Assembly: GCF_021130785.1 (NCBI RefSeq)
Contig: NW_025777599.1
Span: 1 to 64,000 of the forward strand
Direction of reading: 5' to 3'
Source: Homalodisca vitripennis
Lineage: Eukaryota; Arthropoda; Insecta; Hemiptera; Cicadellidae
Length of the DNA: 64,000 bases
The notes below the pieces were generated by a model. The model ran no database searches and was not told where the DNA came from. It saw nothing but the letters and a program-made list of their open reading frames with translations. Numbering within the stretch: position 1 is the first letter of the stretch; each line of letters starts with the position of its first letter. This document shows positions 38,717 to 48,605 of this stretch, in pieces. Both the position numbers and the translations under genes were made by a program.

Positions 38717-39673
38717 ATGGACGCTATAGCGAGAGAACTGCACAAACCGGCTAGACGAAAATTATCCTAGACGCAAGGTCACGCTGAAAGGACTTAACGA
38801 TCTCTATCAGGCCGACCTTGTAGAGATGATTCCGCATGCAAGAGCGAACAAAGGGTACAAGTATATATTAACGATGCTCAAACTGTGTCACAAAATTCGC
38901 ATTCGCCATACCCATAAAAAAACAAATCCGGTGCAGAGGTCGCAGCCGCACTAGGGTCCATACTAGCTAAACATACAGATGAAAAACTTGCAAACGGACC
39001 AAGGTAAAGAGTTGGGTACAAACATTCACGTCAACAAAACTCGTACGGAAACACAACATTAACCTGTACTTCCACCCAATCACATTTGAAAAAGTTCACA
39101 TTGTAGAACGACCTAAACAGAACTCTTAAAGAAAAAATGTATAAAATGTTTACGCGCACGCGGTAGCTACGAATGGTTAAGCATCCTACCTATTATAGTT
39201 AATGAGTACAACAGTACTGTACACAGGACGACCGGCATGAAACCAAAAGACGTTAGAACGGAAAACATGTAAAAACAGATTCTCGACCGAATAAACAAAA
39301 GTAGACCCATCAAGCCTACAAAACCTAAATACCATGTAAACGATCGGGTTAGGATAAGCAGACCAACAAAGGAGTTTTCAAAAAAGGGGTTATTTACCCA
39401 ATTGGTCAAACGAGACGTTTACAACAATCTTTGCAATAAAACCTACAAAACCTGTAACATATATTTTACAAGATATACGAGGCAACATTTTGCAAGGCGG
39501 ATTCTATGAGCAGGAACTGATAAGAACCGCAACAGGAAACGTCTATCTCGTCGATAAAGTTCTTAGGCGGAAAGGCCTCAAGGCCTTGGTGCGGTGGCGT
39601 GGCTTTGACCATACCCACGATTAGCTGGGTAAACTCCAAAGACATTATTCGCCCAAACACAGTAAAATATAAA
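38717..39673 (+). CDS. int: Retrovirus-like (rve) integrase with chromodomain, broken
   Basis: Joins the element ends to host DNA and makes the 6-bp target duplication. The catalytic triad is visible in place: Asp in ADLVEM (38814-38816), Asp in QTDQGKE (38997-38999) and Glu in IVER (39106-39108), giving a D-x(about 35)-E spacing. Downstream parts keep the family pattern (for example TGMKPKDV at about 39231). At 39541-39609 VYLVDKVLRRKGLKALVRW reads as a chromodomain, a chromatin-reading module found in Polinton integrases. The ATG at 38717 is chosen because it follows the promoter. The reading frame is interrupted several times. The last frame ends at the stop at 39671, beside the ATPase TATA box. 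Confidence 0.88.
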
Positions 39674-39702
39674 AGGTGACGCGGTGTCTTGGAAACTCCA
39701 TT
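39668..39702 (+). promoter_or_regulatory. ATPase promoter overlapping the integrase stop
   Basis: TATAAAAG (39668-39675) overlaps the end of the integrase frame. Initiator CCATT (A at 39700) is 32 nt downstream. The first ATG after it (39709) opens a 10-codon mini-ORF ending at 39741, before the ATPase ATG at 39752. Confidence 0.55.
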
Positions 39703-39751
39703 ACCAAAATGAAGGTCGTAAAGCAAGGTATAATTGTTTAAAGTCTGCAAT

Positions 39752-40421
39752 ATGGACGAGTTTATAGGTAGCGGATTAGTCGCAAAAACAAGAACGGTCC
39801 GCTCCTACCCGACACTATAAAGGAGCCTGATCGTAGGCCCGCCTCGAACTGTGGCAAGACAAACGTAACTATTCAATCTACTTGTAGATCCGAACGGATT
39901 ACGGTTCGAGAATGTGTACGTAATTTTTCAAAATCTCTGTATCAGCCAAAGTACCAACTACTGTCAAAGGTAATGCCGAAAGAAGTTGGATATTTCGCCT
40001 TTGATGATAACATCGCAGGTCATTACGACGGACGAGGCCAAAGAGAACTCAGTTATGGTTTTTGACGATATAGCTTGCGAAAAAACACGATAACATATCC
40101 GTAAACTACTTCACTATGGGCAGACACAAGAACATAGAACACGTGTTTATCTCGGGCAAACGTACACCGCACATACCTAAACAGCTTATCAGGGACAATG
40201 CCAACTTTATAATACTGTTCAAACAAGACGACATAAACCTGCGTTACGCCTATAGCGATCACGTAAATACCGACATGGACCTGGAAAAATTCAAGCAGTT
40301 GTGCAGTATGGCTTGGAAGGACAGACACGGGTTTATAGTCATAAGCAAGGACGATGACATTGATAATGGAAGGTACCGCGTAGGTCTCGAACAGTTTTGT
40401 TCAAAGATCTATAATGGTTAG
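39752..40421 (+). CDS. DNA-packaging ATPase (FtsK/HerA, A32-like), broken
   Basis: Powers genome packaging into the capsid. A Walker A core NCGKTN is readable at about 39847-39864 after a GP doublet. Walker B is VMVFDDIAC (40053-40079). The C-terminal part, 40116-40421, is one open frame with the family-typical LIRDNANFIILFKQDD and GFIVISKDD strings and the final GRYRVG signature. Length (about 220 residues) fits Polinton ATPases. Frameshifts lie between the Walker motifs and just after Walker B. It follows the integrase, as is common in adintovirus-like Polintons. Confidence 0.88.
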
Positions 40422-40429
40422 GATCTACA

Positions 40430-40642
40430 CTTATAAACGACATTAGAGGGTTCTCGAACCAGAGACTCCACAAAGTCAATTCCAAATCTGTGTACATGGT
40501 ACTTACACCCAAACAAGAAAAAATTTTGCGGTAATTACTGTAGCAGACGACCACCACACGGGCTTTATTCAATAGAAGGTGTTGGAGACCACAAACGCCA
40601 AGGACAGTACAGTGCAAACCATTCCTCCTGTTAATTCTGCTA
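40430..40642 (+). other. Spacer after the ATPase with short open frames
   Basis: Short frames without stops run towards the next gene (for example IPPVNSANDLVQRT near 40620-40660), so the following gene may start further upstream than its first clear ATG. No promoter motif pair is visible here. Confidence 0.35.
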
Positions 40643-41340
40643 ATGATCTCGTCCAGCGAACGCTTTTATAACCGCGATATCTGGATAGAATTTTTGAAAA
40701 AGAGCCAAGAGAAAGGTGTACCATTTGAACTAGTTGTGTATCACGAAGGACATGTTAAAGTGTACTGTTGCGGGAATCACAGAACTTCTTCTTGTCCAGA
40801 TTCAGACCATTTCCAGATCAATTCGGAAAGCTTGTACCGCTGAGAAACGCGCACGGTGGTATACAGTTTTGCCCAAGTCTGTATAAAAATGTTAGAGTAC
40901 GGTTGTGTAAAATCCCACACGCCTCACGTTGCATCATTCTCACGGAGCGAACTATACCTATTAGGAAACCTGTTACAATCTACAGACACGTACTGGCATC
41001 AAAGTGTTACAGTGACATCAGCTACAACGTAGCGTACGGCCCTTTGCCTGACGGACTGCCGAGAGGAGAGAGGAACAAAGTGTTTGCAGGCGTAAACAAT
41101 CTGTGTCAGGTCAGAGTCTCTTTACATCCCGAATTTCTCAAGGCGGCTCTACCAACGGTGCCCATGTATTGCGACAGATTCGGAATAAGTCTGCGGGACG
41201 GGGTGTATAGCATTACAGACCGTAAGCAGTTTGAGGCGTGGAGGCGGTTCACAGGAGCCAATCCGAGTGAGTTCTGGCTACTCAACTCTTACCTAATTCA
41301 CATACACGTTACAGTGAGAAACCCCCAATCGCACAGTTAA
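40643..41340 (+). CDS. Unknown protein, possible virion component
   Basis: Two overlapping open frames, 40643-40843 and 40768-41340, fit one gene with a single indel between about 40768 and 40843. The total is about 230 residues. The first part contains WIEFLKKSQEKGVPFELVVYH. The second is rich in beta-forming residues, with Cys scattered through it. No TM segment, signal peptide or known motif is seen. It sits between ATPase and DUF8207 genes. Its codon use resembles the neighbours and it is long for chance, so I believe it is coding, but I do not recognise the family. Confidence 0.55.
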
Positions 41341-41348
41341 AAGGGTTT

Positions 41349-41586
41349 ATGGATAAGACAGTAGAGAACGACAAGTATACAGTGGCCGAGATCCCCCAGT
41401 GGAGGGACGGCTGGAAAGAGAAACCTTTGTGTTCAGATCACGGGGACGAGTACAGAGATACCCGAGATCCGGTTATACTTCAAGAAACCTGGGGTACGGA
41501 AGCGTCACTTTGTGAAAATCATTCACTTCCTTCGTAAAACCAAAAAAAGGGCAATGTTCTTCAGACAAGTCGAACTACCACCTTAA
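41349..41586 (+). other. Short open frames between unknown gene and DUF8207 gene
   Basis: One frame (41349-41537) contains VAEIPQWRDGWKEKP. The shifted frame ends at 41584-41586 with a basic tail (FVKIIHFLRKTKKRAMFF). They could be the C-terminus of the preceding gene after further frameshifts, or a separate small protein. Confidence 0.35.
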
Positions 41587-41596
41587 AAATTGAGTG

Positions 41597-41634
41597 TATA
41601 TAAGTGTTAAACGGACAGATGTGTGGTTTCATCA
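41597..41634 (+). promoter_or_regulatory. Promoter of the DUF8207 gene
   Basis: TATATAAG (41597-41604) with initiator TCATCA (A at 41631), 32 nt from the inner TATAAG. The ATG follows 13 nt later, at 41644. Confidence 0.6.
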
Positions 41635-41643
41635 TTGATAAAG

Positions 41644-42588
41644 ATGGAGCGGAACGAGAAACAGCTAAAGGCCGAGATAATCAAAGTTAAGCGAACGGCT
41701 ATTAAACGAAAAGTACAAGGAGTTCAAACAAGGAAACCTGTCCTCCGAAGTCCGTCTGGAAAAACAGTACAAACCCCTCCTCTCGGAACTGCGAAAGCAA
41801 ACCAAGGACCCCGATATTAAAGGGGAACCAAAAGAAGAGCATGACGAGGACGGTATAAAAGACGAACCAACCAAGTTTTCTCCACCCGTAACGTCTTCTC
41901 CGCGACAGTTACCAGCTGTAACACAATAAAGTGCTGGAAACCACGGTACCCTTACGTAAGCACGGCCCTCTCCACGGCCGAAGGTCAGCTGGAGGCCTCA
42001 CAGTGGGTCAAAGATTTCATATCCAGAACGCGTTGACTGTCAAGTACATGAAGGCACTTAATGAAGGACATTCCCAGCAATAGAAAGATTGATTCCATAT
42101 ACGGTCCACGCTACGAAAACAGTACACTAATGGTCCGGGAACAAACCGTTAACGTTTCGATAATGACGGCAGTATAGTCATAGATGACGTACCACTACAC
42201 GCCTACAAAGGGTCCTTTATGAATTGCTCTTCAAACGTGCACCACTCAAGGAAGAGTACGACGAAAACGATTTACAACGCTTACAGGGATATAATGAAGC
42301 GGACAACAGGCGCACAAAAGAGGTTACAATTATAAAAGCAACATAAACCGTAACAAACCTCAACAAAATATGAGCTCGTAATTTCAAAGTTAATCCCCAA
42401 AACACACACTGGTAAGGGATTCAAGGACCTGTCCACGTCCTGACCCTGTGTACTATGACGACCCGAATGAATTGTGTGAGAGGCTAAGAGTGTTGGTAAG
42501 CTCCGCTGAGGCCGGTAATACGGGGCATAAAAACGAGATTATTAACATCGTAGAAGAGCTGAGGGAGCTAAAACTCATAAAGCGGTAG
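41644..42588 (+). CDS. DUF8207-type Polinton virion protein, broken
   Basis: The N-terminal 50 residues are Lys-rich and helical (MERNEKQLKAEIIKVKR). The C-terminal signature, YYDDPNELCERLRVL followed by a short linker and IINIVEELREL (about 42450-42575), is the conserved ending of a protein family found in many Polintons, which I assign to DUF8207. The ATG at 41644 is taken in preference to the upstream one at 41623 because the predicted transcription start is at 41631. Several indels break the frame in the middle. The function is not known; a minor structural role is inferred from its place before fibre and capsid genes. Confidence 0.7.
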
Positions 42589-42620
42589 TTGGTAACGCCA
42601 GATACAGAGCTCTGGTATAA

Positions 42621-43988
42621 ATGTATAGACAAAACCCCGTAATGTACAGTTTCGAAATGAGCGTGGACAAGTTTGGTCGCACCGGTAGTGAGAGGCCGGT
42701 AAGAGAGGTCCGCCTGGACAAGGATTCAGTCTCACAGTCGACGGCAACTACGATATCAAAGGCAAACGGTTATGTAATCGTGGGCCGATGCGCAGCAGAG
42801 TCTAGACGTTGTAAACTTGCAGACCTTGAAAAATAATGTGGATAGCGCAGTCCCTCAAGACTGTGGTCTGACGTTTCGCTTGTATCCAAGAAAAATGTGA
42901 TGGACGCTAAAGGTAACAGGATTAGCAACATAGGTGATGCTATACTCTGGACCGATGCTCTGACTCTTCGTCGTCTTGCTAGTGAGGTGCCCTATAAGGA
43001 CACGGACAGCAAATATTACAGGTTTGACAACTACAGATTGCGCATGATAGGTGATCCCACTGGGGATACAGATGCAGTGACGCTAAAATATCTTAAAACG
43101 AACACTCTAAAAAGAAGTAGTGATGGTAACGTCTGGGAATGTGATAACAAAAGACTCGGAGAGATGGCTGATCCTCTTCTCGCTGGTGACGGGGTAAACC
43201 TGCAGACCTTGGACAAGAAATTAAAAGACACCAAAACAGATATGACCCGGTCTATGCTCAAGACACTAAATGCGAATAAACTCGATGCCATAAAATTAAT
43301 AGACTACCTAACGTAGCTGACCCCACGAACGAAGCGGACGCCGTCAACTTGCGAACGCTAAACAAAAGAACACTAAAGTTCGATACTGAGATAAATAGAC
43401 GCTAAAAAGAGAAGAATAATCAACTTTGAGCGATGGTGAGGGACTGGGCGATGCTGTGACTCTGTCACAACTACGTACCCTTACACCTATCAAGAGTATT
43501 TACAGATTCTACCGTTTACATTCGATAATTTTCAGAACTCTGCATGGTTGGATAGGCCAGTCGAGCCTACGGACGCTACGACCTAAACGATATGTAGATA
43601 GGGCACTATCACTTCTAACCTCAGATGAAAGACGGCTACTGGAGTTTTGGACGTATGCGTCTGAGCGAGATAGAAGAGCCTCTATACGAGGGCGAAGCTG
43701 TTAATCTGAAATACTTTCAAAAAACACGCCATGAACAGAGCGGGGCGAAATTGGAACGCACAAACCGGTAAAGTCACTAATCTGGGAGATCCTACCCGAA
43801 ATGAGTGACGCGGTGTCCATGAATTACCTAGTGAGAGTACTGAGCGAGGTCTATTACGGTATGTACAAACTACTGGCTCCGACGCTGGACGCTATACATT
43901 AACCGATAAAGAGACGAGTGGATCAGCTTCAACATTGTCAAACCCATACTTTAGAGATCCAGTGAGCAGGGTTAGATCGAAACCGTGA
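42621..43988 (+). CDS. Repeat-built fibre-like protein, broken
   Basis: At least eight copies of a unit of about 30-40 residues with the pattern N/D-x-R-x-x-x-(I/M/V)-x-DP-x(4)-DAV-x-L-x-x-L are spread over three frames. Examples are YRLRMIGDPTGDTDAVTLKY (43036-43095), MADPLLAGDGVNLQTL (about 43162-43212) and NLGDP near 43780. Such DAVTxxYL repeats are typical of trimeric phage tail-fibre and collar proteins. I infer an attachment fibre or other elongated virion protein. No signal peptide is seen. The gene begins at the ATG at 42621, 33 nt after the DUF8207 stop, and ends at 43988, about 10 nt before the next promoter. Confidence 0.65.
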
Positions 43989-43997
43989 TGGTTTTAT

Positions 43998-44036
43998 TTA
44001 TATGTGAGTTGTTGCTGACATTTTTTACCGTCAGTT
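43998..44036 (+). promoter_or_regulatory. Promoter of the metalloproteinase gene
   Basis: TTTATAT (43997-44003) is followed by initiator TCAGTT (44031-44036). The TATA element is weaker than at other genes. The leader to the ATG at 44056 is 23 nt. Confidence 0.45.
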
Positions 44037-44055
44037 TACTTTAGAACCTGGCGAG

Positions 44056-45645
44056 ATGTGGGTCTTGGTATTCATTCTATGTGTAGCTCCTCTGATTGCT
44101 GCTAATAAAACTTTGCTGTACTTGGAGAGATTACGGCTATCTCGATACTAAATACCTCAGAGCTATCCACAGACATTACACAGGCGATCGTTAGGTTTCA
44201 AGAGACGTTCGGCTTGAATGTGACCGGATATGTAAATTGAGGAGACGACTAACTTAATGAACCAGCCCAGATGCGACAATTCAGACGAGTTAATTAGCGT
44301 CTTTCACTGCAAGCCCAAACTACGGATGGCGGAAAAAACGATATTACCTGGTTTATGTACGGATAGTAATTATCAGTATGACCAACTATGTCGGGACGCG
44401 TTTCGCCCTATTCTCAAGACATTCCAACCTGACCTTCCGGCGGGACCCTATAAGTCCCACAATCATTTTAAGTATCACTCCCAGGAAAAATCATCTTTCG
44501 TATTATCTACGGAAAAATTGCAGTAGAGTGTTTGATGGTAGGGGCGGTTCAGTGGGTCACGCCTTTCTCCCTATATTGGGGATGAACCCAGACAGATGTT
44601 CATATGGACGGTGAAGAAGATTGGGATTATACAATGGATCTACCTGCGCCCGGAAAAGTTTCCTTCTTTTTGGGTTCTATTACACGAAATTGGACACGCT
44701 CTAGGCTTGCAACATTCATCACTTTCGTCGTCTATAATGTATCCTTTTTATTTTGTACCTCATGGTATTTCAAATCTTTACCAATATGATTTAGACAGAG
44801 ATGATCAAATGGCAATACAGTATATTTACGGACCACCGGCCCCCTCCACCTCAACATCCACTACAACATCTACAACACCATCCCACAACAACAACAACAT
44901 CAACTACGACGACAACATCGGCTACCAATAGACCAATAGAGGTCACGCCTACGCCTACACCTACAGATTTGGACATTTGTAATTTAAGACACAAACTCAA
45001 CACGTTCTTAGTAGTGAGAAACAGACTATACGCGTTTTTACGGTAAATACGTTTGGATACTAAGCCTGAACGAAGCCCATAGAACGCGTGAAGAGTTTAC
45101 CAATCCTATGATAATTACAGAGTGGTTGACTTTCTTACCGTCAGACTTTACTAACGTTTTTCGGCCGTGTACCAGAGACCGAACGGGGACGTAGTCATGA
45201 TCGTAGACAGAACTCTATACGTTATAGATTACCCGTCACTTAGACTGTCCAATCAAAGACCCATTAGCAGAATCGTACACATACCAGAGTTAAGAAAGTC
45301 AATGCAGCGTTAAACAGTAATATGGGTAAAAACACTACGTCTTCGTTGATGACAAGTTTGTTGTAGAGTTAAAACGAATGCACCCTCACAGGCACCATGT
45401 TGGGGATGACTTCAAGCGTACTCCCCGGTGTTCCGGGGTCCATAAAGGGAGGTTTCAGATATAAAAACGGTCGTATTTATTTTATAACAGACAGTTACGT
45501 GCTGGAGTTTGACGAGTTTACCGGTACTGTCACAAAATCCGAGGCGGACATCTTCGACGTACTGCAGATTACCTGTGTGCGTGAATCGCTACTCAAACAG
45601 TTGTATAAAGTGATACGGTATATAAATGGCGAACCACAAACGTAA
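44056..45645 (+). CDS. Secreted matrix metalloproteinase (matrixin) with hemopexin-like tail, broken
   Basis: Architecture matches a full matrix metalloproteinase, a zinc endopeptidase of extracellular matrix. MWVLVFILCVAPLIAA (44056 on) is a good signal peptide. A peptidoglycan-binding-like prodomain helix is at about 44165-44240 (ITQAIVRFQETFGLNVTG). PRCDNSD (44266-44286) stands where the cysteine switch PRCGVPD is expected. The catalytic domain has FDGRGGSVGHAF (44531-44566), zinc motif HEIGHALGLQH (44683-44715) and Met-turn SIMYP (44731-44745). A Thr/Ser/Pro hinge (about 44834-44960) precedes hemopexin-like strands (for example GGFRYKNGRIYFITDSYVLEF, 45451 on, cited only by its first residues GGFRYKNGRIYF). 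Length of about 530 residues fits the family. At least five frame changes occur. The last frame overlaps the next ATG by 20 nt. Probably captured from an animal host. Confidence 0.85.
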
Positions 45646-46559
45646 TTCAAACAGAGTGAAACGAGCTGTCAAGCGGGGTAGAGGTATAGTGACCAGCGTA
45701 CTGAAACAACGCACTGCCCGCTGTAGGCACCATAATAAACCGTGCTGTTGACGCGTTACCTGTCGAATTACAACCCTTCCCGGCGGCTATCAGTACTGTG
45801 GGCCAGGTACGAGATTAGGGGTGAGATTGGCAAGGGGTGATAAGGGGTATTAACAAACTCGATTCTGCCTGTAAGCTCCACACGATATAGCGTACTCGAA
45901 ATACACGGATTTAGAACACCGGCGAGAGGCCGACAAGGAATTGGCCGAAAGAGCTTGGCAAAGGGTGAAATCGGGAGACGCTAGTGTAGGAGAAAGGGCC
46001 GCTGCCTTAGCAGTGACGGCAGCAATGAAAGCTAAAACAGCGTTTGGGGGTGGGAGAAAGAAAAAACCAAAGACAAAGCGAGGGAGGGGTAAACCTAAGG
46101 GCAGAAGGGCTCTACCTGAAACCGTATCCAAAGAGGGGAGGTGGTGGGGTGAGGAAAAAGAAGAGGTATTGTAAAAAAAAAACAACAATCTCGATACCGA
46201 TAAAACCTCTAACAAACCACGAATTGATCCGTTATGCGAGGCTACTCAATATTCCAAGCTTTCGAGGTGTCTACATGAGGGACACACTGCCCAAGACCCC
46301 GCGGCAGTACGAGTCGGCCATAGTTAACCTGGACAGTTCCCACGGTGAAGGTACGCACTGGGTCTGTTATAAGAAACTCGGAGACAGAGTGTACTACTTT
46401 GATAGCTTTTGGAAATCTGAGACCGCCGGTAGAACTCGTATCCTACTTTGGATCAGGGGTGAGCGTACAGTATAACTATGAGCGTAAAACAGTCCTGAGG
46501 ACTCAGTAGTCTGCGGTCACTTGTGTTTAAAGTTTCTGGCGCGTAATGTTTTCACTTAA
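45626..46559 (+). CDS. PLA2-like domain fused to adenain-type cysteine protease, broken
   Basis: The N-terminus is basic (MANHKRNSNRVKRAVKRGRG). A phospholipase A2-like motif pair follows: calcium-loop GYQYCGPGT (45785-45811) and HDIAY with the catalytic His-Asp (45881-45895), in a different frame because of an indel just before it. In parvoviruses and adintoviruses this domain acts in endosome escape. After a Lys/Arg/Gly-rich tail, GLYLKPY (46107-46127), a string often seen ahead of Polinton proteases, reads without a stop into the protease: LTNHELIRYA, FRGVYMRDTLP, catalytic His in GTHWV (46356-46358), Asp in YFDSF (46401-46403), and Cys in CGHLCL (46512-46514). No ATG lies between GLYLKPY and the protease core, so a fusion or polyprotein is the best reading. 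RGGGGV (about 46134) may be a self-cleavage site. Confidence 0.8.
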
Positions 46560-47234
46560 CGGAGCTGCTCCACACGTATCTTGCGAGGTCTTTCCACCAA
46601 TGGATTTGAGCGATGGAGAGTACGAGATTGGTCTAATTGATCTCTCGACGTACTATACGATACCAAACATTGAAAGAGGTGTGGAATGACATGTTCCACT
46701 ACGGAGTCGACAAAGAAATAGTGATAGACGAGGGGTCGTATGAAATTGAAAAACATAGAAGAATATATCAAGTCGCACATTGACGGAAGTGTGACGTTCA
46801 GTCTTAAGGCAAACAATAACACGCTAAAGTCCGAAGTATCGTGCAGTGAAGCGATACATTTTGAAAAGCCGAATTCGGTAGCCTCTCAGTACTTGGGTTT
46901 CACCGCTAAGGAACTGGAGCCTCATAAGACCCACATGTCCGACCTCCCCGTCAGTATTTATTGGCGGTAAACACGATACGTGTCGAGTGCAACATTGCAC
47001 GCGGTTCCTTTCAAAACGGTATGGAAGGACACGTGTTGCACGAGTTCTACCCCGATGTGGCTCCCGGGTATAAAATAGTTGAGAAACCGAGCACTGTCAT
47101 CTATTTACCGGTGAACGTCCGCAGGGTGAACAATATAGAGGTCTCCTCTCAGAGACCAAAACGGCGATTTAATCAACTTTAGAAACGAACCCGTCTCGTT
47201 ACGCTTGCACATTAGGAAGCGGCAATGGGTCTAG
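46546..47234 (+). CDS. Penton-like minor capsid protein (single jelly roll), broken
   Basis: Starts MFSLNG, followed by PPMDLSDGEYEIGLIDL and STYYTIPNIE, the usual opening of the Polinton minor capsid protein. Later parts are GSYEIE, NNNTLKSEVSCSEAIHFE, YLGFTAKELEPHKTH, IRVECNIARGSFQNG and HEFYPDVAPGYKI with VIYLPV, then a final frame ending RLHIRKRQW at the stop at 47232-47234. The order and spacing fit one protein of about 225 residues with three frameshifts. The ATG overlaps the protease stop by 14 nt, and its own stop overlaps the major capsid ATG by 10 nt. By homology it forms the vertices of the capsid. Confidence 0.75.
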
Positions 47235-48536
47235 TATTTAGAGAAGTGTCTGCTCAGGCATTGGCCAGTAAACCACCGGAAGACGGTAGTGTTAACATCG
47301 CGAAACATTCGGTTTCTAGCGTCACTGGGGTTCAAATATGGCGCTACTGGCAATAGAGTCGGCCCGCAGAGTATGATGAAGTTGTTACAGGTTGGGAGTT
47401 TCACTCTCATAAGCCTTACGCCTCGTCAACTCTGAAGAACAACGGACGAAATCAGAATTCCGATAAGTCAACAGGATATAATTACGGCACCGTTCGAAAG
47501 CAGTATACACATCACTGGTAAAGTGAGTACTAAGAAAGCCGACGGGAGTGAGGCCAGTATCTCACTAATAAAACAATGCCATCCGCATTTTTATTCGACG
47601 ATGTAAGGTACGAGATAGGCGGTATAGAGGTTGACAGAACGAAAAATGTAGGTATAACGAGTACTATAAAAGGACTTACTCTCCATTTAGGGATGAAGAG
47701 CAAAAGTGTCTCGTAAACGCGTGCTGGCTCGGTCCCAATACGACAAGTGAGGCCCGGTGAATTTTACATATTCGGTGCCTCTGAAACTTTTGATGGGTTT
47801 TGCCGAGGATTACAAGAGAATTGTTGCGAATGTTAAGCAAGAGCTTGTTCTCTTGAGGTCAGCTACGGATGTCAAACGCCGTTATCTCACCGGACGCGTC
47901 AAACCTCGACTTTCAGATTACATCGCTCGAGTGGCGTGTACCACATGTTACAGTGTCAGATAGTTACAAAATTAAAATTATTGCGCGTGATTGAGAAAGA
48001 CACTTTGATTCACCTACCGTTTCGGTCCTGGGAACTTCACGAATATCCTTCACTACCGCAAACGACTCGACAGAGCTGGACAATAAAAACGAGTTCGCAA
48101 ATTGAAAAGCCTCGGTACGTGGTGCTGGCCTTTCAGACCGGTAGAAAGAACGACCTAAGAAAGGACGCCTCTACTTTTGACCGTTGTGCCCTTACGAATG
48201 TTAAACTTTATCTGAATTCACAGTACTACCCTTACGACAATGTCCACGGCGATCTCTGTATATTTTACGACATGTACACACGATTCCAAAGTTCGTACTA
48301 TCAAAAACCAGGGTCTCCGCTGGTTGACTTTAAAACATTCACGTCTCATGTGCCTCTGTACGTGATTGATTGTTTCCAAGCAGAACGATTCGATCAAGTC
48401 GGGACCTGTAGATGTTAGGTTGGAATTTGAAGCTAAGGAGAATTTCCCGCCAAACACAGCTGCATACTGTCTCCTACTGCATGACTCCCACATGGCGTAC
48501 ACAGTGCTCACCGGTTCGGTACAACGTATAATGTAG
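47225..48536 (+). CDS. Major capsid protein (double jelly roll), broken
   Basis: The opening MGLVFREVSAQALASKPPED, then AFLFDDVRYEIGGIEVDRTKNVGITST (about 47580-47670, the hallmark being VRYEIGGIEVDRTKN) identifies the Polinton major capsid protein. The C-terminal part in frame 47936-48418 has LTNVKLYLNSQYYPYDN and the MYTRFQSSYY string, and the last frame ends NTAAYCLLLHDSH ... TGSVQRIM before the stop at 48534. Total length of about 437 codons is slightly short but within range. Four or more indels interrupt it; no clear deletion of a whole strand is visible. It builds the hexon-like capsomers. Confidence 0.88.
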
Positions 48537-48564
48537 GAGCGGTTGGTGGTGGTGGGGGAACTCT

Positions 48565-48599
48565 TATAAATAGCTGAATTTTGTACGTGTGTCTCATTC
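48565..48599 (+). promoter_or_regulatory. Promoter of accessory ORF 1
   Basis: TATAAA (48565-48570) with initiator TCATTC (48594-48599), A 31 nt from the first T; ATG 10 nt later at 48606. Confidence 0.7.
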
Positions 48600-48605
48600 T
48601 GTGTC

